Part shown: piece after piece, positions 1 through 5,174 of the stretch | How the letters are laid out: every line of letters begins with the position of its first letter | Position numbering within the stretch: the stretch's first letter is position 1 | NCBI GenBank assembly: GCA_005881055.1 | Contig: VBHW01000056.1 | Location: 946 to 6,615 of the forward strand | From: Chloroflexota bacterium | GTDB taxonomy: Bacteria > Chloroflexota > Limnocylindria > Limnocylindrales > CSP1-4 | DNA length: 5,670 nucleotides | Direction: 5' to 3' | The notes under the pieces: generated by a model | The model's database searches: none | What the model was told of the DNA's origin: nothing | What the model saw: the letters and a program-made list of their open reading frames with translations, nothing else | Position numbers and translations under genes: made by a program

Positions 1-242
1 AGCTCGGGTTCGGGCTGTCGGACGGCACGTTCGGGACGACGTTCTTCACGCTGACGGGCTTCCACGGGGCCCACGTCTTCGGCGGCGTCATCATGCTGGG
101 CGTCGTGCTCTTCCGGGCGATGGGCGGGCAGTTCTCGGCGCGTCACCATGACGCGGTCGAGGCGGCGTCGATCTACTGGCACTTCGTCGACGTCGTCTGG
201 ATCTGCCTCTTCTCGCTCCTCTACATCATCCCGACGAAGTAG
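1..242 (+). CDS. ctaE: Cytochrome c oxidase subunit III, C-terminal fragment
   Basis: This is the 3' end of the gene for subunit III of an aa3-type haem-copper oxidase, an integral membrane subunit that packs against the catalytic subunit I. The reading frame starts at base 3, gives 79 residues and ends with TAG at 240-242; the 5' part lies outside the window. Recognisable family signatures are GFHGAHVFGG (visible residues about 19-28), matching the usual FHG-H-GG helix, and the near-terminal YWHFVDVVWICLFSLLYI, a hallmark of the last helix of subunit III. Two membrane helices are visible, at about 15-35 and 57-76. The stop codon overlaps the Shine-Dalgarno sequence of the next gene, so the two are co-transcribed and probably translationally coupled. 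The family assignment is secure; the symbol follows the usual bacterial cta naming. Confidence 0.95.
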   Translation, partial: LGFGLSDGTFGTTFFTLTGFHGAHVFGGVIMLGVVLFRAMGGQFSARHHDAVEAASIYWHFVDVVWICLFSLLYIIPTK

Positions 243-246
243 GAAG
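241..246 (+). promoter_or_regulatory. Ribosome binding site of the 58-residue oxidase protein
   Basis: AGGAAG sits 6 bases before the ATG at 253. Its first two bases are the last two of the subunit III stop codon. It supports ATG 253 as the start instead of the longer open frame from 148, whose extra N-terminus is an Arg/Ser-rich out-of-frame reading of subunit III. Confidence 0.7.
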
Positions 247-252
247 CGATCG

Positions 253-429
253 ATGCGGGTCAAGCACCCCCGGAACGCCCTCGTCGTCGGGGGCGTGTTC
301 GTCCTCGTCGCGATCATCTACTACCTCGTCAGCCACGACGCGGGCGGCACGACCACGCTCGCGGCGCTGGGGATCGCGATGGGGCTTGCCGCGTACGCGC
401 TCGTCGTCGGCACCTCGGACGATCTCTAG
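253..429 (+). CDS. Small two-helix membrane protein, probable cytochrome c oxidase subunit IV
   Basis: A 58-residue protein directly downstream of oxidase subunit III, 10 bases after its stop codon. It has a short basic N-terminus (MRVKHPRNAL) and two predicted membrane helices at about residues 9-27 and 34-52. A short DAGGTT turn joins them, and the C-terminus is acidic (SDDL). The basic N-terminus suggests both ends lie in the cytoplasm. Small hydrophobic proteins in this position in bacterial aa3 operons are normally accessory subunit IV, which stabilises the core complex and has no catalytic residues. The role here rests on position, size and topology, not on a diagnostic motif. ATG 253 is chosen because of the well-placed AGGAAG upstream. 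Confidence 0.72.
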   Translation: MRVKHPRNALVVGGVFVLVAIIYYLVSHDAGGTTTLAALGIAMGLAAYALVVGTSDDL

Positions 430-468
430 GCCACCCACCCGCCGCGACCGACAGGGATCCGCCCGCCG

Positions 469-1575
469 ATGGAGAAGCTCCAGCAGCTCTGGAACGCGTT
501 CCTGGACCTGACGGCCAAGCTCGTCATCCCGGACTGGGGCGCGCTCGTCGCGCTCATCCCGATCGCGCTCGTCGCCGCCATCGCCCTGTGGATGCTGTGG
601 CTCGTCCGCGGCTTCGCGACCGTGGGACCCACTCAGCGCGGGCTCGGGCCGCGGGTGCCGGTCCCGCCCGCCGGCGTCCATGCCCCGGGCCCGTCGTTCG
701 CGCCGTTCTTCGGGGCGGTCGGCGTCGCGCTCCTGTTCTTCGGGCTCGTGTTCGGTCCGCTGGCGGCGCTGCTCGGCTTCGCGGCGCTCGTCCTCGCCCT
801 CCTCTACTGGCTGCGGGAGGGGATGCACGACTACGAGCACCTCGAGGGGCCAACGTCCGTGCCCATCGTGCTCGAGCACAGGGGCCCGCCGCCGGGCGTC
901 CACGTCCCCGGACCGACCTTCCTGCCGCTGACCTCGGCGGTCGGCGTCGGCACCCTCTTCTTCGGACTCGTGTTCGGCGGCTGGCTGATCCTCGCCGGGT
1001 TCCTCTGCCTCGTCATCGCCCTCATCGGGTGGTGGCGCGCGGCCCGGACCGAGTACCGCCTGACCGAGGAGGCCGACCGGACCGGCCACCTGCGCAACGC
1101 CCCGGCGCCCGGCTTCCCCCTGGGAACCTTCGCCCTCTTCGTGCTCATCATCGTCGGCGCGGCCGTGCTCCAGGCGGGCCTCCTGCCGCCCCGTGCGAGC
1201 GGCACGGCCGGCGAGTCACCGGCGCCCGGCGGGTCTGGGGCCCCGGCACCGGGCGGCGCTCCGGGTGGGTCGCCGGCCGGAAGTCCGGCGGGTCCCGCGG
1301 CGGACGTGACGATCGTCGCCCAGAGCGTGGCGTACACGACGACCGACGTGAGCGGTCCGGCCGGCAAGCCGTTCACGATCGCGTTCCAGAACGAGGACCA
1401 GGGCACGCCCCACAACGTCGACGTCAAGAAGCCGGACGGGAGCGACGCGTTCAAGGGCAACATCTTCAACGGCGTCGCGACGATGGTCTACAAGGTGCCA
1501 TCCCTGCCGGCCGGCCAGTATCCGTTCGTATGCTCGGTCCACGCGAGCATGACCGGGACGCTGACGCTCAAGTAG
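469..1575 (+). CDS. Membrane protein with duplicated oxidase-subunit-IV-like modules fused to a cupredoxin domain
   Basis: A 368-residue protein. One helix (about 24-46) is followed by two related modules (about 64-115 and 138-190). Each has a VHxPGP(S/T)FxP entry and two helices split by an FG(P/G) turn. A sixth helix spans about 218-238. Residues 241-278 form a Gly/Ala/Pro/Ser linker. Residues 279-368 form a cupredoxin fold with apparent type-1 copper ligands His315 (TPHNVDV), Cys355, His358 and Met361 (CSVHASM; the C-x2-H-x2-M spacing is that of amicyanin). Arg-rich loops after helices 1 and 5 place these loops inside, so the cupredoxin should face outside. The modules resemble the helical hairpin of actinobacterial oxidase subunit IV (CtaF), by recall. 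The inferred role is an accessory oxidase subunit carrying a tethered copper site that passes electrons to CuA or handles copper. The start at ATG 469 has AGGGA 11 bases upstream, a rather long spacing. There is a 39-base gap after the small subunit gene. The cupredoxin call is strong; the oxidase role is inference from context. Confidence 0.85.
   Translation: MEKLQQLWNAFLDLTAKLVIPDWGALVALIPIALVAAIALWMLWLVRGFATVGPTQRGLGPRVPVPPAGVHAPGPSFAPFFGAVGVALLFFGLVFGPLAALLGFAALVLALLYWLREGMHDYEHLEGPTSVPIVLEHRGPPPGVHVPGPTFLPLTSAVGVGTLFFGLVFGGWLILAGFLCLVIALIGWWRAARTEYRLTEEADRTGHLRNAPAPGFPLGTFALFVLIIVGAAVLQAGLLPPRASGTAGESPAPGGSGAPAPGGAPGGSPAGSPAGPAADVTIVAQSVAYTTTDVSGPAGKPFTIAFQNEDQGTPHNVDVKKPDGSDAFKGNIFNGVATMVYKVPSLPAGQYPFVCSVHASMTGTLTLK
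664..978 (+). repeat. Internal duplication inside the cupredoxin-fusion gene
   Basis: Bases 664-756 and 886-978 encode two in-register 31-residue segments, residues 66-96 and 140-170, offset by 74 residues. By hand alignment 22 of 31 residues match, including GVH, PGP, AVGV and FFGLVFG. About three quarters of the bases also match. Each copy opens a two-helix module. The residues that differ lie mostly in the first turn of the helix. Confidence 0.85.
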
Positions 1576-1606
1576 CCGGAGCCTGAACACGTCCGGGTCG
1601 TCGCGC

Positions 1607-2155
1607 GTGAGCCACTACGGGTCCCGGCCGCCGCCGCTGCGCCAATCCCGCCTCGTGCGGTTCCTCATCCGCCTGGTCTTGGTCGTCGGGATCGCGGCGA
1701 TCGTGGTGTTCGTGTTGGGGCCCAAGCCGAGCCCGACCGGCATCCGCGTCGGCGAGCAGGCGCCCCCGCTGGTCGGGACCTCGCTCGACGGTCGGCCGGT
1801 CAGCCTCGCCGACCTCCGTGGCCGACCGGTCATCGTGAACTTCTGGGCGAGCTGGTGCGTCCCCTGCCAGGCCGAGTTCCCGCTCTTCAAGGAGGCGGAG
1901 GCACGCCATCCCGGACTTCGCGTCCTCGGCGTGGTGTTCCAGGACTCGGCGTCCTCGGCCCAGGCATTCGCAGCGGGCCAGGGTGCCGACTGGCCGAGCA
2001 TCCCCGACCCGGACGGGTCGCTCGCGAAGGCCTACCAGGTCGCTGCGCCACCACAGAGCTACTTCATCGACCCCAACGGCGTCGTCCGCTCCCGGCAGAT
2101 CGGGCAGCTCACCTCGGACGACTTCGAGCGCCAGGTCGCCGCGATCGGCGGATGA
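1607..2155 (+). CDS. Membrane-anchored TlpA/ResA-family thiol-disulfide oxidoreductase
   Basis: A 182-residue thioredoxin-fold protein. A basic N-terminus and one hydrophobic helix (about residues 18-38) form a signal anchor with no signal-peptidase site seen, so the catalytic domain faces outside. The redoxin domain follows: the GEQAPPLVGTSLDG entry strand (about 49-62), then NFWASWCVPC with active-site Cys84 and Cys87, and SYFIDPNGVV (151-160). The cis-proline region reads AAPPQSYF, where relatives usually have a G-V-P-T-like sequence. Family members (ResA, CcmG/DsbE, TlpA) reduce disulfides in apocytochrome c or, as for Bradyrhizobium TlpA, in the CuA site and its Sco chaperone. The oxidase context favours one of these jobs. 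The GTG start at 1607 has no clear Shine-Dalgarno. An in-frame GTG at 1655, just before the helix, is an alternative. It lies 31 bases after the cupredoxin fusion, so the two are probably in one operon. Confidence 0.9.
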   Translation: MSHYGSRPPPLRQSRLVRFLIRLVLVVGIAAIVVFVLGPKPSPTGIRVGEQAPPLVGTSLDGRPVSLADLRGRPVIVNFWASWCVPCQAEFPLFKEAEARHPGLRVLGVVFQDSASSAQAFAAGQGADWPSIPDPDGSLAKAYQVAAPPQSYFIDPNGVVRSRQIGQLTSDDFERQVAAIGG

Positions 2156-2159
2156 GGGC

Positions 2160-3149
2160 GTGACCCTCGGCGTCGCTGCGGCCGGCGGGCAGGACGATCC
2201 CGCCATCGTGGTCAGGGGACTCGTCAAGCGCTACGGCGGTCGAGCCGTCGTCGACGGACTGTCGTTCGACATCGGGCGGGGCGAGATCTTCGGCCTGCTC
2301 GGCCCGAACGGCGCCGGGAAGACGACCGCGGTCGAGATCCTCGAGGGGTACCGCAAGGCTGACGGCGGCGAGGTGCGCGTCCTCGGGCTCGATCCCGCGC
2401 GCGACGCCTCCCCCCTGCGCCCGACGGTCGGCCTCATGCTCCAGGAGAACGGCATCTACCCGCAGGCCCGTCCGGCGGAGATCGTCCGCCTGTTCGCGCG
2501 CTTCCATGCCCGGCCGCACGATCCGGATGCGCTCCTCGATACGGTCGGCTTGCTTGATGCCGCGACAACGCCCTACCGCCGGCTGTCCGGCGGACAGAAG
2601 CAGCGGCTCGGATTGGCGCTCGCGCTCGTCGGACGGCCCGAGCTCGTCATCCTCGACGAGCCGACCGCCGGGATGGACCCGGCCGGGAAGGCCGCAGCGC
2701 GCGAGCTCATCGCAGACCTTCGGTCGGCCGGCGTGACGGTCCTGCTGACGACGCACGAGCTGGCCGACGTCGAGCGTCTCGCGGACCGGGTCGCAGTCAT
2801 CGACCACGGGCGGCTCGTGGCCCTCGCTCCTCCGTCGGAGCTCGCGTCGGGCGCCCCGCAGCGCCTGCGGTTCACGCTCGATCGAGCGCTCACCGACGAG
2901 GAGAGCCGCGAGCTGGAGGCGGCCCTCGCGGGCGAGTCAGCAGGCGTGGAAGCCAGCGTTCGTGTCCTCGGCGAGGGTGTCGGACGGTACCGCCTCGACG
3001 GCGCCGATCCGTCGCCGGCCCTGGTTCGCGCGGTTGCCGCGTGGTGCGCAGACCGCGGTGCGCTCGTCGTCGAGCTGCGAACCGGCGGCGGGACGCTCGA
3101 GGAGCGCTACCTCGAGCTCCTCGGCGCTGAGGCTCGGCACCGTGACTGA
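2160..3149 (+). CDS. ABC-2 type transporter ATP-binding protein
   Basis: A 329-residue cytoplasmic ATPase that should drive the permease encoded next. It has all nucleotide-binding motifs: Walker A GPNGAGKTT (48-56), Q-loop Gln95, signature LSGGQ (142-146), Walker B LVILDEPT with Asp166 and Glu167 (162-169), GMD D-loop, and switch His199. Residues about 233-329 form the extra C-terminal domain common in drug/lipid-type ABC-2 ATPases, ending in the typical TLEERYLELLG. GTG 2160 is chosen because it begins 4 bases after the thioredoxin stop codon, which suggests coupled translation. The nearest GAGGG is only 1 base away, so this start is weak. GTG 2208, with AGGA at 2191-2194, is the alternative and still keeps the whole ATPase domain. 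The substrate is not evident. Similar ABC-2 pairs lie near haem A synthesis genes in actinobacteria, which hints at an oxidase assembly role. Confidence 0.93.
   Translation: MTLGVAAAGGQDDPAIVVRGLVKRYGGRAVVDGLSFDIGRGEIFGLLGPNGAGKTTAVEILEGYRKADGGEVRVLGLDPARDASPLRPTVGLMLQENGIYPQARPAEIVRLFARFHARPHDPDALLDTVGLLDAATTPYRRLSGGQKQRLGLALALVGRPELVILDEPTAGMDPAGKAAARELIADLRSAGVTVLLTTHELADVERLADRVAVIDHGRLVALAPPSELASGAPQRLRFTLDRALTDEESRELEAALAGESAGVEASVRVLGEGVGRYRLDGADPSPALVRAVAAWCADRGALVVELRTGGGTLEERYLELLGAEARHRD
3129..3132 (+). promoter_or_regulatory. Ribosome binding site of the permease gene, inside the ATPase gene
   Basis: GAGG ends 9 bases before GTG 3142 and lies within the last codons of the ATPase gene. 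It decides the permease start. Without it one might take the open frame back to 2962, which is only a shadow of the ATPase coding sequence. Confidence 0.6.
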
Positions 3150-3930
3150 CGGTCGCGCGGTCACGTCCTGGACACCGGCTCCCGGCGCAGCGCCGGTGTG
3201 GCGGGCGACGCTTGCCCAGGCGGCGATGGAGCTGCGCCTGACGGCCAGGCGTGGCGAGAACCTCCTCGTGACGCTCGTCATCCCGGTCGCGTTGCTCGTC
3301 TTCTTCGCGTCGGTGAACGTGCTGCCGACGACGACGGCGCGGCCGATCGAATTCCTCCTGCCCGGGATCCTCGCCCTGGCGGTCATCTCGACGAGCCTCG
3401 TCAACCTCGGCATCGCGACCGCGTACGAGCGGGCATACGGCGTCCTGAAGCGGCTCGGCGGGTCGCCACTGCCGCGCGGCGGGCTCGTCGCGGCGAAGAT
3501 CCTCGCGGTCGTCGCCATCGAGCTCGTCCAGCTCGCGCTCCTCGTGGCGATTGCGGCCTTGGGCTTCGGCTGGACGCTGGGTCCGGGCGCGTCGCTCACA
3601 GTCGTCCTCGCTGCGCTCGGTTCGGGGACGCTCGCGTTCGCCGGGCTCGGCCTGCTGATGGCGGGCACGCTCCGGGCCGAGGCGACGCTCGCTGGCGCGA
3701 ACGGCCTCTACCTGCTCCTGCTGCTGGTGGGCGGCGTCGTCGTGCCGGTCGACCAGCTGCCCGCGCTACTCGGCGACATCGCGCGGCTGCTGCCCGCCGC
3801 GGCCCTGGCTGACGCGTTGCGGATTGGCCTGGGCATGTCCACCGGGAACGCCGTCGGGCCGCTAGCTCTCGTGCTCGCCTGGGGCATTGCCACGTCGCTG
3901 CTGGCGATCAAGCTCTTCCGCTGGGAGTAG
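3142..3930 (+). CDS. ABC-2 type transporter permease
   Basis: A 262-residue integral membrane protein, the usual length for an ABC-2 permease with six helices. Helices are seen at about 41-60, 71-93, 115-141, 149-174, 186-205 and 236-257. After helix 2 comes YERAYGVLKRLGGSPLPR (95-112), the family's charged cytoplasmic segment that contacts the ATPase. The segment GGVVVPVDQLPALL (197-210), followed by a LLPAAALADALR stretch, matches the conserved outer loop before the last helix. GTG 3142 is the start: it overlaps the ATPase stop by 8 bases and has GAGG at a good distance. Such overlap indicates coupled synthesis of the two subunits in fixed ratio. The substrate cannot be read from the sequence; the relatives include drug, lipid and NodJ/NosY-like exporters. 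The gene ends the plus-strand operon. Confidence 0.92.
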   Translation: MTDGRAVTSWTPAPGAAPVWRATLAQAAMELRLTARRGENLLVTLVIPVALLVFFASVNVLPTTTARPIEFLLPGILALAVISTSLVNLGIATAYERAYGVLKRLGGSPLPRGGLVAAKILAVVAIELVQLALLVAIAALGFGWTLGPGASLTVVLAALGSGTLAFAGLGLLMAGTLRAEATLAGANGLYLLLLLVGGVVVPVDQLPALLGDIARLLPAAALADALRIGLGMSTGNAVGPLALVLAWGIATSLLAIKLFRWE

Positions 3931-3931
3931 A

Positions 3932-3959
3932 CGGCTCCTTCGGACGAGCCGCGGAGCCG
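3932..3959 (+). terminator. Weak hairpin just after the permease, possible operon end
   Basis: CGGCTCC at 3932-3938 can pair with GGAGCCG at 3953-3959 (7 bp, 14-base loop). Its first six bases can instead pair with GAGCCG at 3946-3951 (8-base loop). No T-run follows, so it is not a classical intrinsic terminator. It may pause transcription or protect the 3' end. This is the only candidate end signal seen close to the operon. Confidence 0.3.
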
Positions 3960-4053
3960 CCGCTGCCACCTATGCACCACACGACTGGGCGAGGCCGGGC
4001 TCGGCTCGGCGCACGCACGGCCACCCAGCCGCGGAGGGCCACCCATGCACCAC
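3947..4053. repeat. Imperfect direct repeat in the convergent intergenic gap
   Basis: AGCCGCGGAG occurs at 3947-3956 and again at 4027-4036. It is followed by GCCACCTATGCACCAC at 3965-3980 and by GCCACCCATGCACCAC at 4038-4053, which differ at one base. The first copy has 8 bases between the two blocks; the second has 1. The rest of 3931-4138 shows no gene, no RBS-led ORF and no recognisable RNA. The origin of the repeat is unknown; it may be a small local duplication. Confidence 0.6.
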
Positions 4054-4060
4054 GTGCATG
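4044..4060. repeat. Short perfect inverted repeat CATGCAC-CAC-GTGCATG
   Basis: Seven-base arms at 4044-4050 and 4054-4060 are separated by 3 bases. The element overlaps the second copy of the direct repeat. It could be a small hairpin or a protein binding site. It lies between converging genes with no promoter beside it, so a regulatory role is not supported. Confidence 0.5.
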
Positions 4061-4138
4061 CCTGGCGCTGACCTGGGCCTTGTCGCCGATTCCCGAGTCG
4101 GCTGGTGACCAGAGGGAGCCGTCCGAGCGCCGCGCGGG

Positions 4139-4174
4139 AAAAAGCGAACCCCGGGTGGTCGGGACCCGGGGTTC
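4139..4174 (-). terminator. Rho-independent terminator of the tRNA-fMet transcript
   Basis: A perfect 11-bp stem (4146-4156 paired with 4164-4174, arms GAACCCCGGGT and ACCCGGGGTTC) has a 7-base loop. Read on the minus strand, GC and then TTTTT (4143-4139) follow the stem. It begins 15 bases beyond the CCA end of the tRNA. On the plus strand no T-run follows, so it acts mainly in the tRNA direction. Confidence 0.9.
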
Positions 4175-4189
4175 TGGGACATTCGATAT

Positions 4190-4264
4190 TGGTTGCGGGG
4201 GAAGGATTCGAACCTCCGACCTTCGGGTTATGAGCCCGACGAGCTGCCGCTGCTCCACCCCGCG
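4190..4264 (-). tRNA. Initiator tRNA-fMet (anticodon CAT)
   Basis: A 75-base tRNA with CCA encoded (4192-4190), folding fully by hand: acceptor CGCGGGG/CCCCGCA, D-stem GAGC/GCTC with a 7-base loop AGCGGCA, anticodon arm TCGGG-CTCATAA-CCCGA, variable loop AGGTC, and T-arm GGAGG-TTCGAAT-CCTTC with one G-U pair. Three features mark it as the initiator and not elongator Met or Ile2: the unpaired C1:A72 at the acceptor end (required for formylation and for avoiding EF-Tu), three consecutive G:C pairs at the base of the anticodon stem (P-site selection), and A11:U24 in the D-stem. It starts 10 bases after the hydrolase stop codon, has its own promoter overlapping that gene, and is followed by a strong terminator. 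Confidence 0.97.
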
Positions 4265-4271
4265 ACCTCGC

Positions 4272-4300
4272 ATTCTACCGGCGGCCCCGGGCACGGTCAA
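4272..4300 (-). promoter_or_regulatory. Sigma-70-type promoter of the initiator tRNA, overlapping the hydrolase 3' end
   Basis: On the minus strand, TTGACC (4300-4295) and TAGAAT (4277-4272) are separated by exactly 17 bases, close to the TTGACA-17-TATAAT consensus. The first three bases of the -10 box are the TAG stop codon of the hydrolase. The expected start of transcription, about 7 bases past the -10 box, falls within a few bases of the mature tRNA 5' end at 4264. The -35 box and spacer encode the last residues of the hydrolase. Confidence 0.82.
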
Positions 4301-5171
4301 ACGGGGACCCGTGGGAGACTCGGCCGTGGGCGGCCTCGATCCGCGAGCGGAGCGCTGCGCGCCACAGTTCGACGGCGGCCGGCCACCAGATGTCGATGGC
4401 CTCCGTCGAGCCGTACCACGGCGAGCCGCCGAACTGGCCGTGGACGATCCGATCGAGGACGAGCGACTCGGCGCCCGGCAGGAACGCCGCGTCGACCGGC
4501 ACCAGGCCGTCGCCCTCGATGGGGACGCCCGGCATCGGCCGCATGATGCCGCGGTAGAGCGTCAGGGCGGCTCGCTCGCGGACGTTGCCGCTCCGGCGCC
4601 CGACGACGAACCGTGACGACACCGTCATGTACCCGATCGAGGGCGCGAACCGCGGGCCCGGGACGGCCTGGTCCGCGAATTCGGCAGCACGTGCCGCGAT
4701 CATCCGGCCGAGGGACCGGCCGTACGCGACCCGATTGGGCGTCCCCAGCGTCACGATCGCCCCGATCCGTCCCGCCGCGCCGAGCCGTCGACCGAGGAAT
4801 GGCACCTCGGAGGTGAGGATCCGCGCGGACAACCCGCCTGCCGAGTGCCCGACGACGAGGAGCGGCGCTCCACGGGTTACGGGTGACGACGCCGCAACGT
4901 CCGCCGCCTGGAGCAGTGCCCTCCCCGAGCGCGTGAGGATCGCGCCGATGCCTCGACCGAGCGCGAGGAGCCAGTCGGGCAGCCAGACCGGCGCAACAAC
5001 GACCGCGGCGGCTCCCCGGTCGAGCAGTCGTCGCCGCATCGGGACGTAGAGGGGCGGAGACGTGAACAGGCCGCCGAGCAGGAGGACTGTCGGGGCGACC
5101 CGGTCAGGCTCGTCCCGCCAGTCGCCGAATCGGCCGTTCTGCGGAGGCTCGACGCCCGCCAGGTCGCGCAT
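4275..5171 (-). CDS. Alpha/beta hydrolase, lipase/esterase-like
   Basis: A 298-residue predicted serine hydrolase without signal peptide or membrane helix, so probably cytoplasmic. The sequence shows the fold in order: strand and oxyanion loop VLLLGGLFTSPP (29-40), nucleophile elbow VVGHSAGGLSAR with Ser110 (106-117), IVTLGTPNR (139-147) as seen in triacylglycerol-lipase relatives, acid candidate Asp221 in EGDGLVP (219-225), and His244 in VHGQFG (243-248). The triad is complete, so it is likely active on an ester or lipid, but the substrate is unknown. ATG 5171 starts 3 bases after the stop of the upstream transporter gene, with no clear Shine-Dalgarno, which suggests translational coupling. 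Later in-frame ATGs would lose the oxyanion loop. The last ten codons carry the promoter of the tRNA downstream. Confidence 0.85.
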   Translation of the reverse strand: MRDLAGVEPPQNGRFGDWRDEPDRVAPTVLLLGGLFTSPPLYVPMRRRLLDRGAAAVVVAPVWLPDWLLALGRGIGAILTRSGRALLQAADVAASSPVTRGAPLLVVGHSAGGLSARILTSEVPFLGRRLGAAGRIGAIVTLGTPNRVAYGRSLGRMIAARAAEFADQAVPGPRFAPSIGYMTVSSRFVVGRRSGNVRERAALTLYRGIMRPMPGVPIEGDGLVPVDAAFLPGAESLVLDRIVHGQFGGSPWYGSTEAIDIWWPAAVELWRAALRSRIEAAHGRVSHGSPFDRARGRR

Positions 5172-5174
5172 CGA

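Noticed and set aside
226..1089. Minus-strand ORF of 287 residues rich in Asp, Glu and Arg
   Set aside because: It crosses three plus-strand oxidase-locus genes and has the charged, repetitive composition typical of GC-rich antisense frames.
831..1469. Minus-strand ORF of 212 residues
   Set aside because: It is a shadow of the cupredoxin-fusion gene, Pro/Arg/Ala-rich with no domain. The opposite strand has clear copper-site and helix signatures.
1983..2159. N-terminal extension of the ABC ATPase frame
   Set aside because: It overlaps the thioredoxin coding sequence and encodes Ser/Thr/Arg-rich nonsense. GTG 2160 just after the thioredoxin stop fits better.
2962..3141. N-terminal extension of the permease frame
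   Set aside because: It lies inside the ATPase C-terminal domain in another frame. GTG 3142 has a good Shine-Dalgarno and gives the normal family length.
4085..4102. Small inverted repeat GCCGA/TCGGC in the gap
   Set aside because: Five-base arms with an 8-base loop are expected by chance in such GC-rich DNA, and nothing else supports a function.
4190..4264. Reading the CAT tRNA as elongator Met or Ile2
   Set aside because: The C1:A72 mismatch, the three G:C pairs of the anticodon stem and A11:U24 are initiator features.
3908..4300. Minus-strand ORF with VEQRQLVGLITRRSEVRILP
   Set aside because: This is the sense translation of the tRNA itself plus the terminator and non-coding gap, so it is not a protein gene.
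4193..4546. Plus-strand ORF beginning MRGKDSNLRPSGYEPDELP
   Set aside because: This is another frame across the antisense of the tRNA, also a known annotation artefact. It continues as an Arg-rich shadow of the hydrolase.
3972..4616. Plus-strand ORF containing GGRIRTSDLRVMSPTS
   Set aside because: This peptide is a translation of the antisense of tRNA-fMet, a common false gene in databases. The rest of the frame is antisense to the hydrolase and has no RBS.
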